NCBI GenBank assembly: GCA_023416895.1
Contig: JAEZGQ010000040.1
Location: forward strand, 1-10,361
DNA length: 10,361 bases
DNA from: Bacillota bacterium
GTDB lineage: Bacteria > Bacillota > Clostridia > Christensenellales > CAG-138
Direction: 5' to 3'
The notes below the pieces were generated by a model, which worked only from the letters and a program-made list of their open reading frames with translations, had not been told where the DNA came from and did no database searches. The stretch's first letter is position 1. Each line of letters opens with the position of its first letter. The translations under genes were made by a program, and so were the position numbers. Shown here in pieces: positions 1-7,360 of this stretch.

Positions 1-2
1 AC

Positions 3-38
3 GCGGTACTGCACTACGGATACGCCCCTGTCGTATAG
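3..38 (+). other. Possible 3' end of an upstream gene (very uncertain)
   Basis: Reading from base 3, the frame gives AVLHYGYAPVV and then a TAG stop at 36-38, which could be the last residues of a gene starting outside the window. The other two frames are also open at the window edge: one to a TAA at 79-81, the other running into the yccF-like gene. The choice of frame is therefore a guess from residue composition only. Nothing else is visible in 1-100. Confidence 0.2.
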
Positions 39-100
39 CACCAAAACATTGTACTCCAAAAGCGGCGCTTGCAACGCGTAACGGAATGGTTCCGCATTTC

Positions 101-129
101 TTGACACAAACCGCAAAACCCTGTACAAT
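101..129 (+). promoter_or_regulatory. Sigma-A-type promoter for the YccF-family gene
   Basis: A perfect -35 box TTGACA (101-106) and a five-of-six -10 box TACAAT (124-129) are separated by exactly 17 bases. Transcription would start near 136, giving a leader of about 37 bases before the ATG at 173. This is the best-matching promoter in the window. Confidence 0.8.
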
Positions 130-172
130 CTGCTCCAACCGGCACGGGGATGGTAAAAAAGGGGGGAGAACT

Positions 173-538
173 ATGCGTTTGATCGGCAACCTTCTGTGGT
201 TTTTGCTCGGCGGGCTTGTTTTGGGGCTTTGCTGGGGCATTGCGGGGCTTTTCTGGTGCGTTACCATCGTGGGTATTCCATGGGGCGTGCAGTGCTTTAA
301 GTTTGCCAAGCTCGCGTTTTTCCCGTTTGGCAAAGAGATTGTTTTCGGCACGGGCGCAGGCTCGTTTTTGCTTAACATTTTGTGGCTTCTTCTGAGCGGG
401 GTGGAGCTTGCCATAACGGCGGCGGTGATCGGCGTGATTTTTTGTGTCACGATCATCGGCCTTCCGTTCGGCCTTCAGTGCTTTAAATTTGCACAGCTTG
501 CGCTTTTGCCGTTTGGCGCGCAAGTGCGAAGGAAATAA
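173..538 (+). CDS. YccF-domain small membrane protein
   Basis: A 121-residue, very hydrophobic protein of the YccF family, an inner-membrane family of unknown biochemical role. It consists of two copies of the same unit: residues 4-54 and about 65-117 each run from a hydrophobic segment through CVTIxGxPxGxQCFKFAxLAxxPFG. Duplication of the YccF domain is normal for the family. Each half has a long membrane-embedded stretch (about 5-35 and 66-98), and the cytoplasmic tail ends in RRK. The start at ATG 173 is chosen because a purine-rich ribosome binding site (GGGGGGAG, 161-168) sits just upstream. The same frame is open further upstream, but that part crosses the promoter and has no ribosome binding site. 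It is monocistronic, lying between its own promoter and the terminator at 583. The family call is firm; the function is unknown. Confidence 0.9.
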   Translation: MRLIGNLLWFLLGGLVLGLCWGIAGLFWCVTIVGIPWGVQCFKFAKLAFFPFGKEIVFGTGAGSFLLNILWLLLSGVELAITAAVIGVIFCVTIIGLPFGLQCFKFAQLALLPFGAQVRRK

Positions 539-582
539 GCCCGAAAAGCAGGTCTTTGCTGTTCTAGACGCGCTCCCCTTAT

Positions 583-608
583 AAAAAGCGGGACGCTTTT
601 TCTTTTTG
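583..608 (+). terminator. Rho-independent terminator after the YccF gene
   Basis: The arms AAAAAGCG (583-590) and CGCTTTTT (594-601) are perfectly complementary around a three-base GGA loop, and the T-rich run continues to 608. It lies 45 bases past the stop codon at 538 and separates this gene from the amidase promoter. Confidence 0.8.
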
Positions 609-670
609 TTTCAAATTTGTGAAGCTTTCCGCAAAAGGCGCGCGAATGCGCTATGCCGCCTTCACTCCTA

Positions 671-679
671 TGGTATAAT
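671..679 (+). promoter_or_regulatory. Extended -10 promoter for the amidase operon
   Basis: A perfect TATAAT (674-679) is preceded by TGG (671-673), the TGn extension that lets a promoter work with a poor -35. No good -35 is visible 16-18 bases upstream. A small GC dyad, GCGC-gaat-GCGC (640-651), lies in the -35 area. The start site would be near 686, about 40 bases before the amidase ATG. This also argues against the longer reading frame that begins at 606. Confidence 0.65.
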
Positions 680-725
680 AACAAAAGCAAACAGCAAAAA
701 TTGCGGAAAAAGGAGCGAAGGAAGC

Positions 726-1709
726 ATGAGAACGAGCGGTGCGCGTAGGTTGATGATTTTCTGTTTGTGTGCGCTCATGCTTGCGTCGCTTTCGGGCTGT
801 AAAAAGCGGGAAAGTGTGCCCGATACGGTTGCCATTACGCCCGCGCTCACGGTTCTACCTTCCGCGTCCGCTGCACCTACCTCCGCCGTACCTTCCCTCA
901 CGCCTTTTGCAACGCTTTCGCCCGTGTCAACGCTTGCACCGTCTCCGGTGATTACGGCTACGCCGCCCTTGGCGGAGCCGATGGCCTCACCTTTGCAAAC
1001 GCCTTCTCCTACGCCTACCGCTTCGCCAAAACCCACAAAAAAGCCGCAGAACGGTTCGAATGAAAAGCCGCTTTCGGGGCTTGTGATCGGCGTGGATCCG
1101 GGGCATCAGGCACATTCCGATTCCGATATGGAACCCGTTGCGCCGGGCTCTTCCACCATGAAAAAGAAAGTATCCTCCGGCACGCGCGGCGTGGCGACGG
1201 GGGTGTATGAGTACGAAGTGAACCTCGCCGTGGGGCTTCTTTTGCGGGATATGCTCGAGGAGGCGGGCGCGACAGTGGTGATGACGCATACCAAAGCGAA
1301 CGTAAACATCAGCAACATCGAGCGCGCCGAAATTTTCAACGACAATTTGGTGGACTTGGGCGTTCGCCTGCATTGCAACGGCAACACCGACCACAGCGTG
1401 CGCGGTGCGTTCATGCTCGTGCCAAAGAGCAAAAGCTACCCCTATTATGACGATTGCGTGCTTGCCGCGAAGGCCATTTTAAAGGCCTACGGTGAGGAAA
1501 CCGGCCTGAATACCGAAAAAGGCATCACCTACCGTTCCGATCAAACGGGGTTCAACTGGTGTACGCGCCCCGTCACGAACATCGAAATGGGGCATATGAC
1601 CAACGCCGATGAGGACAGGCTTTTGACCGATGCAGATTTTCAAGTGAAAATGGCGCGCGGCATTTACAATGGCATCGTCGCGTACTTTAAGGAGAAAGCA
1701 GAAGGGTAA
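726..1709 (+). CDS. N-acetylmuramoyl-L-alanine amidase (Amidase_3), lipoprotein
   Basis: This enzyme cleaves the bond between N-acetylmuramic acid and L-alanine in peptidoglycan, at the outer face of the membrane. The 327-residue product has a lipoprotein signal peptide (Arg-rich start, hydrophobic core about 9-20, lipobox LSGC with Cys25 as the lipid anchor). Next comes a Ser/Thr/Pro-rich wall-spanning linker (about 30-112) with repeated SPTPT-like units. The catalytic domain runs from 117 to 323. Expected zinc ligands are present: His127 (VDPGHQ), Glu162 (YEYEVNL) and His216 (RLHCN), with catalytic Glu287 (NIEMGHMTN), so it looks active. The start at 726 follows an AAGGAG site (710-715) and places the signal peptide at the N-terminus; the longer frame from 606 would bury it. 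It is the first gene of a run with the DUF1697 gene three bases downstream. Roles in cell separation, spore-wall turnover or germination cannot be told apart here. Confidence 0.92.
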   Translation: MRTSGARRLMIFCLCALMLASLSGCKKRESVPDTVAITPALTVLPSASAAPTSAVPSLTPFATLSPVSTLAPSPVITATPPLAEPMASPLQTPSPTPTASPKPTKKPQNGSNEKPLSGLVIGVDPGHQAHSDSDMEPVAPGSSTMKKKVSSGTRGVATGVYEYEVNLAVGLLLRDMLEEAGATVVMTHTKANVNISNIERAEIFNDNLVDLGVRLHCNGNTDHSVRGAFMLVPKSKSYPYYDDCVLAAKAILKAYGEETGLNTEKGITYRSDQTGFNWCTRPVTNIEMGHMTNADEDRLLTDADFQVKMARGIYNGIVAYFKEKAEG

Positions 1710-1712
1710 GGT

Positions 1713-2264
1713 ATGGCTGTGTATGCCGCGTTTTTGCGCGGAATCAACATAAACGGCGTAACCATAAAGATGGAGGCGCTTCGCGAAGTGCTTGCCGCGT
1801 ATGGCTGTACCGGAGTAAAAACCGTGCTTGCGGCTGGCAACGCGGTGTTTTCCTTTGCGGAGGGCGCCGAGGAGCAGGAAATAAAGTACACACTTGAAGC
1901 GGCGCTTTCCAAGCGCTTTTCTTATAACGCGCATCTTATGTTGCGCACGGGCGGCGAGGTGCGGCGTATTGCCGAGGCGGCGCAAAGCATTGCTGTGGAC
2001 GAGGCAACGCACCTCTATTACTTATTTTGCGATGATGATGCGGTTTTGCGCGAGCTTGATGAAGTCTTTGCGGCTTTGCCGCACGGCGAAAACGAAACGT
2101 TCACGCCGTTTCTTCGCGGTGCGTTTTGGACGGTGAAAAAAGGCGAAACGCTAAGCTCCGCCTTTGGCACAAAAGCGCTTGGCGCGGCGCGCTATCGCGA
2201 TGCCGTTACCTCGCGAAACGCCAACACGCTGCAAAAGGTTTGTGCGGCGCTACCGCAGGCATAG
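1713..2264 (+). CDS. DUF1697 family protein
   Basis: A 183-residue soluble protein of the DUF1697 family, which has no established biochemical function. Hallmarks are the N-terminal YAAFLRGININ (residues 4-14), the KMEALREVL helix (19-27), the AGNAVFSF strand (41-48, usually SGNVVF) and the C-terminal SRNANTLQKV motif, where the family usually has RNWNT. The length is typical. The ATG lies three bases after the amidase stop, with a GAAGGG site (1701-1706) inside the end of the amidase gene, so the two are very probably co-transcribed and translationally coupled. It has no signal peptide or membrane segment, so it works in the cytoplasm while its neighbours are an exported enzyme and a membrane protein. 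The context suggests no function. Confidence 0.85.
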   Translation: MAVYAAFLRGININGVTIKMEALREVLAAYGCTGVKTVLAAGNAVFSFAEGAEEQEIKYTLEAALSKRFSYNAHLMLRTGGEVRRIAEAAQSIAVDEATHLYYLFCDDDAVLRELDEVFAALPHGENETFTPFLRGAFWTVKKGETLSSAFGTKALGAARYRDAVTSRNANTLQKVCAALPQA

Positions 2265-2310
2265 CCGTAGTTTATCCTTCAAAAAGCCATCATGGAAAGG
2301 AAGCGGGCAT

Positions 2311-3201
2311 ATGAACCGGCTGGAGCTTCAAAAGAAGGTTTTGCGGTATCAGGCCAAGGAAATTCTCGAAAAGCACGTTTATGAAAAGATTGCGTCCTTT
2401 ATAAAAAAGGATACGGATAAGGCCACGCTTTTGAAGATTGCCGCGGAGGAGCAGCGCCATTACGACATATGGAAGCGCTACACCGGCGTTGACGTGAAAT
2501 ACAGCAAGGCGCGGGCGTTTTATTATGTGTTTCTCGCGCGTTTGCTCGGCTACACCTTTGCCATCAAGCGCATGGAGTCCCCGCTTTATCAGGAAAATGC
2601 GGGCGAGGCGATTGCGGTGATCGAAGCGCTTGAAACGGTGGTACCGGAGGTAAAAAGCATCCTCATCGACGAGGAAGAGCACGAAAAGGCGCTCATCGAG
2701 ATCATCGACGAGGAAAAGCTTAAGTATGTGGGTTCCATTGTGCTTGGGTTAAACGATGCGCTTGTGGAGTTTACGGGAAGCCTTGCGGGCTGGACATTTG
2801 CCATGCAAAGCAACCGCCTCATCGCGCTTGCGGGGCTTATTACGGGCGTTTCGGCAACGCTTTCCATGGCATCGTCGGAATACCTTTCCGTAAGGCACGA
2901 GGAGGGCGGCAAAAACGCGCTCAAATCCGCCTCGTATACGGGCTTTGCATACCTTATGACGGTGGTGCTTTTGCTTTTGCCGTACCTTGTTTTGCCCGAT
3001 GGCGCGTATTTCGTTTCGCTCGGCATTATGCTTTTGCTCGCCATTTCGGTAATTGCGGCGTTCAACTACTATATTTCCGTTACACGAACCATTTCGTTCA
3101 AAAAGAAGTTTTTGGAGATGAGCCTTGTAAGCCTTTCGGTGGCCGCGGTATCGTTTGTTATCGGCCTCTTGGTGAAACGGTTTTTGGGGCTGGATGTGTA
3201 A
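2311..3201 (+). CDS. Ferritin-like/VIT1 fusion, probable iron or manganese transporter
   Basis: A 296-residue membrane protein of the VIT1/CCC1 family carrying an N-terminal rubrerythrin-like domain, as in the erythrin-VIT (MbfA-like) group thought to export or sequester iron. Residues 1-135 form a four-helix diiron domain. Likely metal ligands are Glu17 or Glu20, Glu47 and His50 (EEQRH), and Glu121 and His124 (EEEH). Residues 138-292 are the VIT1 part, opening with GSIVLGLNDALVEFTG (141-156) and including MASSEYLS (186-193). There are about five membrane segments (about 140-162, 170-188, 208-228, 233-254, 270-289). The ATG at 2311 follows GGAAAGGAAG (2294-2303). The 46-base gap from the DUF1697 stop shows no terminator, so it is probably the last gene of that operon. 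The role would be protection against excess ferrous iron, with the diiron domain sensing or oxidising the metal (family knowledge, not shown here). Manganese is a possible alternative substrate. Confidence 0.88.
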   Translation: MNRLELQKKVLRYQAKEILEKHVYEKIASFIKKDTDKATLLKIAAEEQRHYDIWKRYTGVDVKYSKARAFYYVFLARLLGYTFAIKRMESPLYQENAGEAIAVIEALETVVPEVKSILIDEEEHEKALIEIIDEEKLKYVGSIVLGLNDALVEFTGSLAGWTFAMQSNRLIALAGLITGVSATLSMASSEYLSVRHEEGGKNALKSASYTGFAYLMTVVLLLLPYLVLPDGAYFVSLGIMLLLAISVIAAFNYYISVTRTISFKKKFLEMSLVSLSVAAVSFVIGLLVKRFLGLDV

Positions 3202-3239
3202 ATTTCGTGCATTAAAAATCACGCAGCGCAGTTTTGTGC

Positions 3240-3285
3240 AAAACGGTCGACAGCTTCCTTTGGGAGATTGTCGGCCGTTTTTTCT
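3240..3285 (+). terminator. Strong rho-independent terminator
   Basis: Arms 3240-3252 (AAAACGGTCGACA) and 3269-3281 (TGTCGGCCGTTTT) pair over 13 positions with a single G-U wobble around a 16-base loop, followed by a T-rich tail. It lies 38 bases past the iron-transporter stop and closes the amidase operon, isolating the ABC exporter downstream. Confidence 0.88.
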
Positions 3286-3506
3286 TAAGGAGTCGGGTCG
3301 GAATTTGTCTTGCGACAGACTGACCATAATTTTAAAATATATCGCCGAATCAAAATCGATATAGTATAATTGTTTCACACCATTCTTTTTTAAAATTTAG
3401 AACCTGTCAATGTCTATAACGCACAAATGAACATCGTCGCATAGCGGTGAAAAAGCATACCTATCGTTTCTCCCCGTTGCAAAAAACTTCTAGAGGAGGA
3501 AGGAAA
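3286..3506 (+). promoter_or_regulatory. AT-rich control and leader region of the ABC exporter operon
   Basis: No gene is supported in this stretch. It holds a perfect -10 box TATAAT at 3365-3370 without a recognisable -35. Directly upstream is a dyad, TATATCG (3338-3344) and CGATATA (3357-3363), with 12 bases between the arms. A second, shorter dyad TGTC-ttgc-GACA lies at 3306-3317. A start near 3377 would give a leader of about 130 bases. That leader contains two tiny overlapping reading frames (ATG 3410, 6 codons; ATG 3427, 5 codons) without ribosome binding sites, and shows no clear hairpin-plus-T-run. The missing -35 and the nearby dyad fit a promoter that needs an activator; this is inference. 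Confidence 0.5.
3493..3503 (+). promoter_or_regulatory. Ribosome binding site fixing the permease start
   Basis: The run GAGGAGGAAGG contains a perfect AGGAGG at 3494-3499, seven bases before the ATG at 3507. It decides against the in-frame GTG at 3447, which would add 20 residues and has no such site. Confidence 0.85.
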
Positions 3507-6500
3507 ATGCGAAAAAACATTTATCTGAAATCCACCCTGCGGCAGCCTGTGCGGACGCTGTTTCTGCTGCTGCTGATCGCTGTTATTTCCTTTGCGGGTA
3601 TCGCACGCGCATTGGAGTATGTGATCATCCAGCAGGAAACCGACAGGCTCGGTGGGTATTACCGTTCGATCGGGCAGCTTTCGCAAACGGGTGCGTACGA
3701 CGATGATGTGGCGCAGGGAGCGGAACTCGTTACAAAAAGCCCATATGTGAACTTTGAGGACAGGCGGCGCCTCTGTTCGGGCGTGCTCAAAGGCCTTTAC
3801 AATTCGGATGTGGACGGATACATGAGCGATTACGAGGGGAGCGGCGTTGAGAGCGGCATCCACGTCAGCGACGTCGTTGTATACGGGACGCTTATCAACC
3901 GCCGTTACAATGAAAACCTCGGTGAAATCCTCGGCAAAAGCGGAGGATATTATCTTAGTTTCAAGGTGGATTACGTGGAGGCGGGCTACCCGGAATACGT
4001 CATAGAAGGGGATACGATCGGGCTTGTCTATTTTCAAGCCGAAGATGAAACAAGTTCGATCGAGGAAATGGAAGTTGGCGGGCGCTACCTTGTTCGAGCC
4101 TTTTTTCGCCCAGGATTTGCCACGACGGATTGGACGAGGGCGGGCGATTATTTGATCATGAAGCCGCTCATTGAAAATGGACCGTGGTTCGCGGCGGCGC
4201 AAGAGGGTGCGTCCGCCGATTTGAGTGCAGATGAGCTTACGCGGCTTCAAACGGAGCTTGATGTGCTGCGTGAGAACCAGCGAGCTATGATGGTGGAAAC
4301 GACCAAAGACATGAGCGCCATGCCCGATATGCAGCAGGTAACACGCCTCTATTATCTTACCGAGGGGCGCTGGCTCACCCGTGAGGACGATTTGGAGGCG
4401 CGGCGCGTGTGCGTGGTGCATAATGACTTTGCAAAGCTTCGAGGGCTTAGCGTGGGCAGTACGATTACGCTGACGCTTCGCGACTTAAAAGAGCCCAGCT
4501 ATTACGGCTATATTGCCGGAACCGAGGCGGACGGCAGCTTCAAGCAGGCGCCCACCACGGAGGTCACGTTTGAAATCGTCGGGCTTTACAGGCTTCAACT
4601 GGGGAGATTACAGCCCACCTCGCGGAGTTTGGAACTGTTCATCCCAGATTCGTGTATGCCCGAGGAATATTACACCGACGATACGGGATTCCTTTACTCT
4701 GATTTGTACAGCTTCGTACTCAATTCCACGCTGGAGGAGGATGCGTTTTTAAGCGAAGTTGGTCCGGAGCTTGAAAAACTTGGGATGCAAGTTATCTTTG
4801 TGGAAAACAACGGGCAGGAGTTCTGGGCGTCCGTGCTGCCGCTTCGGCAGTCGGCCGCGGTCAATGCCGTACTGTTCGGCGTTGTGCTTGTGCTGGCGCT
4901 TGCGCTTAGCGTGTTTATCTACTTGCGGCAAAGGCGGCGCGAGCTCGCCATCCTACGGGCGTTGGGGATGCCGCGCGGCAAGGCGCTTAGGGGCCTTCTT
5001 TTCCCGCTGCTTTTAATTGCGGCAATCGGCATACTTGCGGGCGGGCTCCTATCATGGGAGAATACGCTTGAAAAGGCCTCGCAAACGCTGGCTACGGTAC
5101 AGGGGCTTGAAGGCGCACAGGCAGCCGCTTCGCTTTCCCCTCTGTGGCTGATGGGGGCGTGCCTGTTCGTTTTCCTCCTGCTTGTCCTTCTTGCTCTAAT
5201 CGGCGCGCGTTACGTTGCGGGGCGACCGGTGCTTGCGCTTTTGCAAAACGCGGCGGCCAGTGGCACAAAAAAAGGCGGTGGAAGGCAAAGCGCGGAAAAA
5301 TCGGAAAATCCCCCTGTGCAAACCGAACGGACGCAAACGGAGGCTCCCCTTGCGGCATTTTTCCCCGGCGCCCTGCCCGCGCAAAAAGGGAATGCCTTGC
5401 TATCGGCGGCACGTTATGTGCTGCGCCACATTCGCCGCGCACCCTTTAAATCCATTCTCATGGCGGCGGTCGCGTGTCTCTTCCTGTTGGCGCTCGGCTG
5501 GATGACCCGGACGATTTCCCAAAACACGCAGGAGATCGACCAGATGTATCTATCGAACGTCGTGGAGGCGGAAATCGTGAAGAGCAACGCCTCAAGCGTA
5601 ATAAGCGGCGGGAGCGGCTTTGTTCGTGAGCAAACCATTCAGGCCGTTCTCGACAGCGGCTTTGTGCAAAGCGCGTATTTGGAGGCGAACGTACCACGCC
5701 TGTACATTGTTGCGGGTTCGCCGGTCGGAAAGGAATCCAGCCGACCATGGGAAGACAATCCTCACATCAAAAACATCCTGCTGTACGGGATTGACGCCCC
5801 CAGTATTTTCTTTTCAAGCACGGTGAAAAACGCAGAGGTGGAGTACGTGCCGGGGTATGACGAAACGTTTTTCTCCGAGGAACGACCGTTGGCATTGATG
5901 AACGACATTCCCATCATGCTGCCCACAAGCATGATGGAACAGCTCGGGGTCGAAATGGGTGATCTTATATCTCTTTATGACGACAGGGGCAGCGGGTCGG
6001 TGATGATCTGTGTCGTCGTTGGCCGCTACAATGGAGCCATTCTGAACGATACCGGCACACTGCCCGCTTTGCTTCCGTTGTCGTTGTTGAAGACATTAGA
6101 TGGCACGGCGGGGCTCGATCTTGTGTATTCAACGGCAAGGTTTGTGATCGACCCCGCGAAGAACCGCGAACTGGCGGTATTTCGTAAAGTAATAGAGGAA
6201 GCGGTCGCAAAGCCCGGTGCGGGTTTGTTGCCCTTGACTTTTGTGATATGGGATGAAGAGCTTAGGCAAGTGGTCACCCCGATGGAAAAGAACCTTCAGC
6301 TCATGGAGGTGCTCTACCCCGCGACAATCCTTTTATCGGTATTGATCGCGGCGGGGCTGGCGGCGCTTTTGATGTTGCAAAGCGCGAAAGAGGCTGCGAT
6401 CATGCGCGCGCTTGGTGCAAACAAGGCAAAGGTAAGGCTCGTGCTTTGCTTCGAGCAAGCTTTGCTGTGCCTGATTGGCATTCTTTTGGGCGCGGCGGTG

Positions 6501-6650
6501 CCGGAACTGTTGTGGGGAGGAGCTGGCCATACAGGGCAAGCATTCCTCCACATGAGTGCCTATTTCGGCGGCTCCCTTATAGGGTCTATCCTCGCTGCGG
6601 CGGCGGTCGTAAGCCGAAAAACCTTGGAGCTTTTGCAGGTAAAAGAATAG
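3507..6650 (+). CDS. ABC exporter permease with two FtsX modules
   Basis: A 1047-residue membrane protein of the MacB/FtsX-type (type VII) ABC class, which uses ATP hydrolysis in the cytoplasm to move large extracytoplasmic domains. Eight membrane segments are seen: about 17-40, 452-473, 496-516, 546-568, 647-667, 935-957, 980-1000 and 1015-1036. This gives two repeats of one helix, a large outer domain (41-450 and 670-930) and three helices. The classic FtsX coupling motifs are REL-AILRALGMPRGKA (478-493) and KEAAIMRALGANKAK (961-975). A polar, Gly/Lys/Gln-rich cytoplasmic linker (about 580-630) joins the halves. A helical stretch at 240-275 in the first outer domain could be a stalk. Two fused modules in one chain mean that a monomer can replace the usual dimer. 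The ATPase gene follows after 15 bases. No kinase or response regulator gene adjoins it. The substrate is unknown: peptide, lipoprotein or antimicrobial detoxification are all possible. Leucine codons near the start are nearly all CTG, unlike the neighbouring genes. Confidence 0.88.
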   Translation: MRKNIYLKSTLRQPVRTLFLLLLIAVISFAGIARALEYVIIQQETDRLGGYYRSIGQLSQTGAYDDDVAQGAELVTKSPYVNFEDRRRLCSGVLKGLYNSDVDGYMSDYEGSGVESGIHVSDVVVYGTLINRRYNENLGEILGKSGGYYLSFKVDYVEAGYPEYVIEGDTIGLVYFQAEDETSSIEEMEVGGRYLVRAFFRPGFATTDWTRAGDYLIMKPLIENGPWFAAAQEGASADLSADELTRLQTELDVLRENQRAMMVETTKDMSAMPDMQQVTRLYYLTEGRWLTREDDLEARRVCVVHNDFAKLRGLSVGSTITLTLRDLKEPSYYGYIAGTEADGSFKQAPTTEVTFEIVGLYRLQLGRLQPTSRSLELFIPDSCMPEEYYTDDTGFLYSDLYSFVLNSTLEEDAFLSEVGPELEKLGMQVIFVENNGQEFWASVLPLRQSAAVNAVLFGVVLVLALALSVFIYLRQRRRELAILRALGMPRGKALRGLLFPLLLIAAIGILAGGLLSWENTLEKASQTLATVQGLEGAQAAASLSPLWLMGACLFVFLLLVLLALIGARYVAGRPVLALLQNAAASGTKKGGGRQSAEKSENPPVQTERTQTEAPLAAFFPGALPAQKGNALLSAARYVLRHIRRAPFKSILMAAVACLFLLALGWMTRTISQNTQEIDQMYLSNVVEAEIVKSNASSVISGGSGFVREQTIQAVLDSGFVQSAYLEANVPRLYIVAGSPVGKESSRPWEDNPHIKNILLYGIDAPSIFFSSTVKNAEVEYVPGYDETFFSEERPLALMNDIPIMLPTSMMEQLGVEMGDLISLYDDRGSGSVMICVVVGRYNGAILNDTGTLPALLPLSLLKTLDGTAGLDLVYSTARFVIDPAKNRELAVFRKVIEEAVAKPGAGLLPLTFVIWDEELRQVVTPMEKNLQLMEVLYPATILLSVLIAAGLAALLMLQSAKEAAIMRALGANKAKVRLVLCFEQALLCLIGILLGAAVPELLWGGAGHTGQAFLHMSAYFGGSLIGSILAAAAVVSRKTLELLQVKE

Positions 6651-6665
6651 AAGGAGGCAAACAAA

Positions 6666-7322
6666 ATGCTGAAACTCGAAAATGTGAGCTATCGGTATAA
6701 AAATGGCGACCGCGCAGCTGTGAGCGGTGTTTCCTGCGCGTTTGAAGGTGGCAAGGTCAGCGCAGTAATAGGCCCGTCGGGCAGCGGAAAAACCACGCTT
6801 CTTTCTATGTTGGCGGGCCTTGACCGCCCTTCGGAGGGGAGCATCCAAATCGACGGGGAGGACTACGCATCCCTCGACCTTGACCGCTGCCGCAGGGAGC
6901 GGGTGTCCATGATCTTTCAGGCGTTCCAGCTGTTTCCGCTTTTGACGGCGCTAGAAAACGTAAGCTATCCAATGGAGCAAAACGGCGTAAAAAAAGCGCA
7001 GGCAAAAGCGCGCGCAAAAGAACTGCTCGAGGCGGTAGGGATAGAGGGCGAAAAGCATAGGCGATACCCCTCCAACCTATCCGGCGGAGAGCAGCAGCGC
7101 GTGGCGATCGCACGCGCGCTCTCTGGCGGTGCCCGCGTTTTGCTTGCGGACGAGCCGACCGGCAACCTCGATTCCGCAAACGGCGAAAGGGTCATGGACA
7201 TATTGCGCCGCCTTGCGCATGAACAGGGCTACTGCGTCATAGTCGTTACGCATGATACAAAAATTGCGGAAACGTCCGATCGGGTTTACCGCATGGCGGA
7301 CGGGGCGCTTTGTGCGGTGTAA
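6666..7322 (+). CDS. ABC exporter ATP-binding protein (MacB/LolD type)
   Basis: A 218-residue ATPase, the usual length for this class, that powers the permease encoded just upstream. All motifs are intact: Walker A GPSGSGKT (36-43), Q-loop Gln85 (IFQAFQLFP), signature LSGGEQQ (138-144), Walker B VLLADEP with catalytic Glu163, D-loop NLDS (167-170) and switch His196 (VVTHD). The QLFPLLTALENV and NLSGGEQQRVAIARAL wording is typical of the MacB/LolD/FtsE group. The ATG at 6666 follows AAGGAGG (6651-6657). The 15-base gap after the permease stop makes one operon nearly certain. It is cytoplasmic and expected to act as a dimer on the coupling helices of the two FtsX modules. It looks active; the substrate of the complex cannot be read from this protein. 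Confidence 0.95.
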   Translation: MLKLENVSYRYKNGDRAAVSGVSCAFEGGKVSAVIGPSGSGKTTLLSMLAGLDRPSEGSIQIDGEDYASLDLDRCRRERVSMIFQAFQLFPLLTALENVSYPMEQNGVKKAQAKARAKELLEAVGIEGEKHRRYPSNLSGGEQQRVAIARALSGGARVLLADEPTGNLDSANGERVMDILRRLAHEQGYCVIVVTHDTKIAETSDRVYRMADGALCAV

Positions 7323-7336
7323 ATCCGCGTTGTTGC

Positions 7337-7360
7337 AGCACGGCAAAAAAGCCGCTTTTT
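7337..7360 (+). terminator. Weak hairpin with T-run after the ABC operon
   Basis: AGC (7337-7339) and GGC (7342-7344) can pair with GCC (7351-7353) and GCT (7354-7356), with a two-base bulge and an A6 loop, followed by TTTT (7357-7360). The stem is short and bulged, so it would terminate only in part. It begins 14 bases past the ATPase stop, where a terminator is expected. Confidence 0.35.

Noticed and set aside
14..523. Open frame of 169 codons on the - strand opposite the YccF gene
   Set aside because: Lys/Arg/Gln-rich translation with no motif. The + strand has the promoter, ribosome binding site and family match.
173..538. Internal repeat in the YccF gene as a novel duplication
   Set aside because: Two YccF units per protein is the usual architecture of this family.
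606..725. N-terminal extension of the amidase from 606
   Set aside because: It would place the lipoprotein signal peptide internally and run through the -10 box at 674-679. The ATG at 726 has its own ribosome binding site.
3410..3444. Two tiny overlapping leader frames (MSITHK and MNIVA) ahead of the permease
   Set aside because: No ribosome binding site, no amino acid bias and no nearby attenuator hairpin, so a regulatory leader peptide is not supported.
3414..4421. Long open frame of 335 codons on the - strand inside the permease gene
   Set aside because: It is the reverse shadow of a well-supported coding region. The translation is rich in His, Arg and Leu without recognisable motifs, and it overlaps the control region.
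5144..5505. Overlapping + strand frames of about 100 codons within the permease linker region
   Set aside because: Out-of-frame, Arg-rich shadows with no ribosome binding site or motif.
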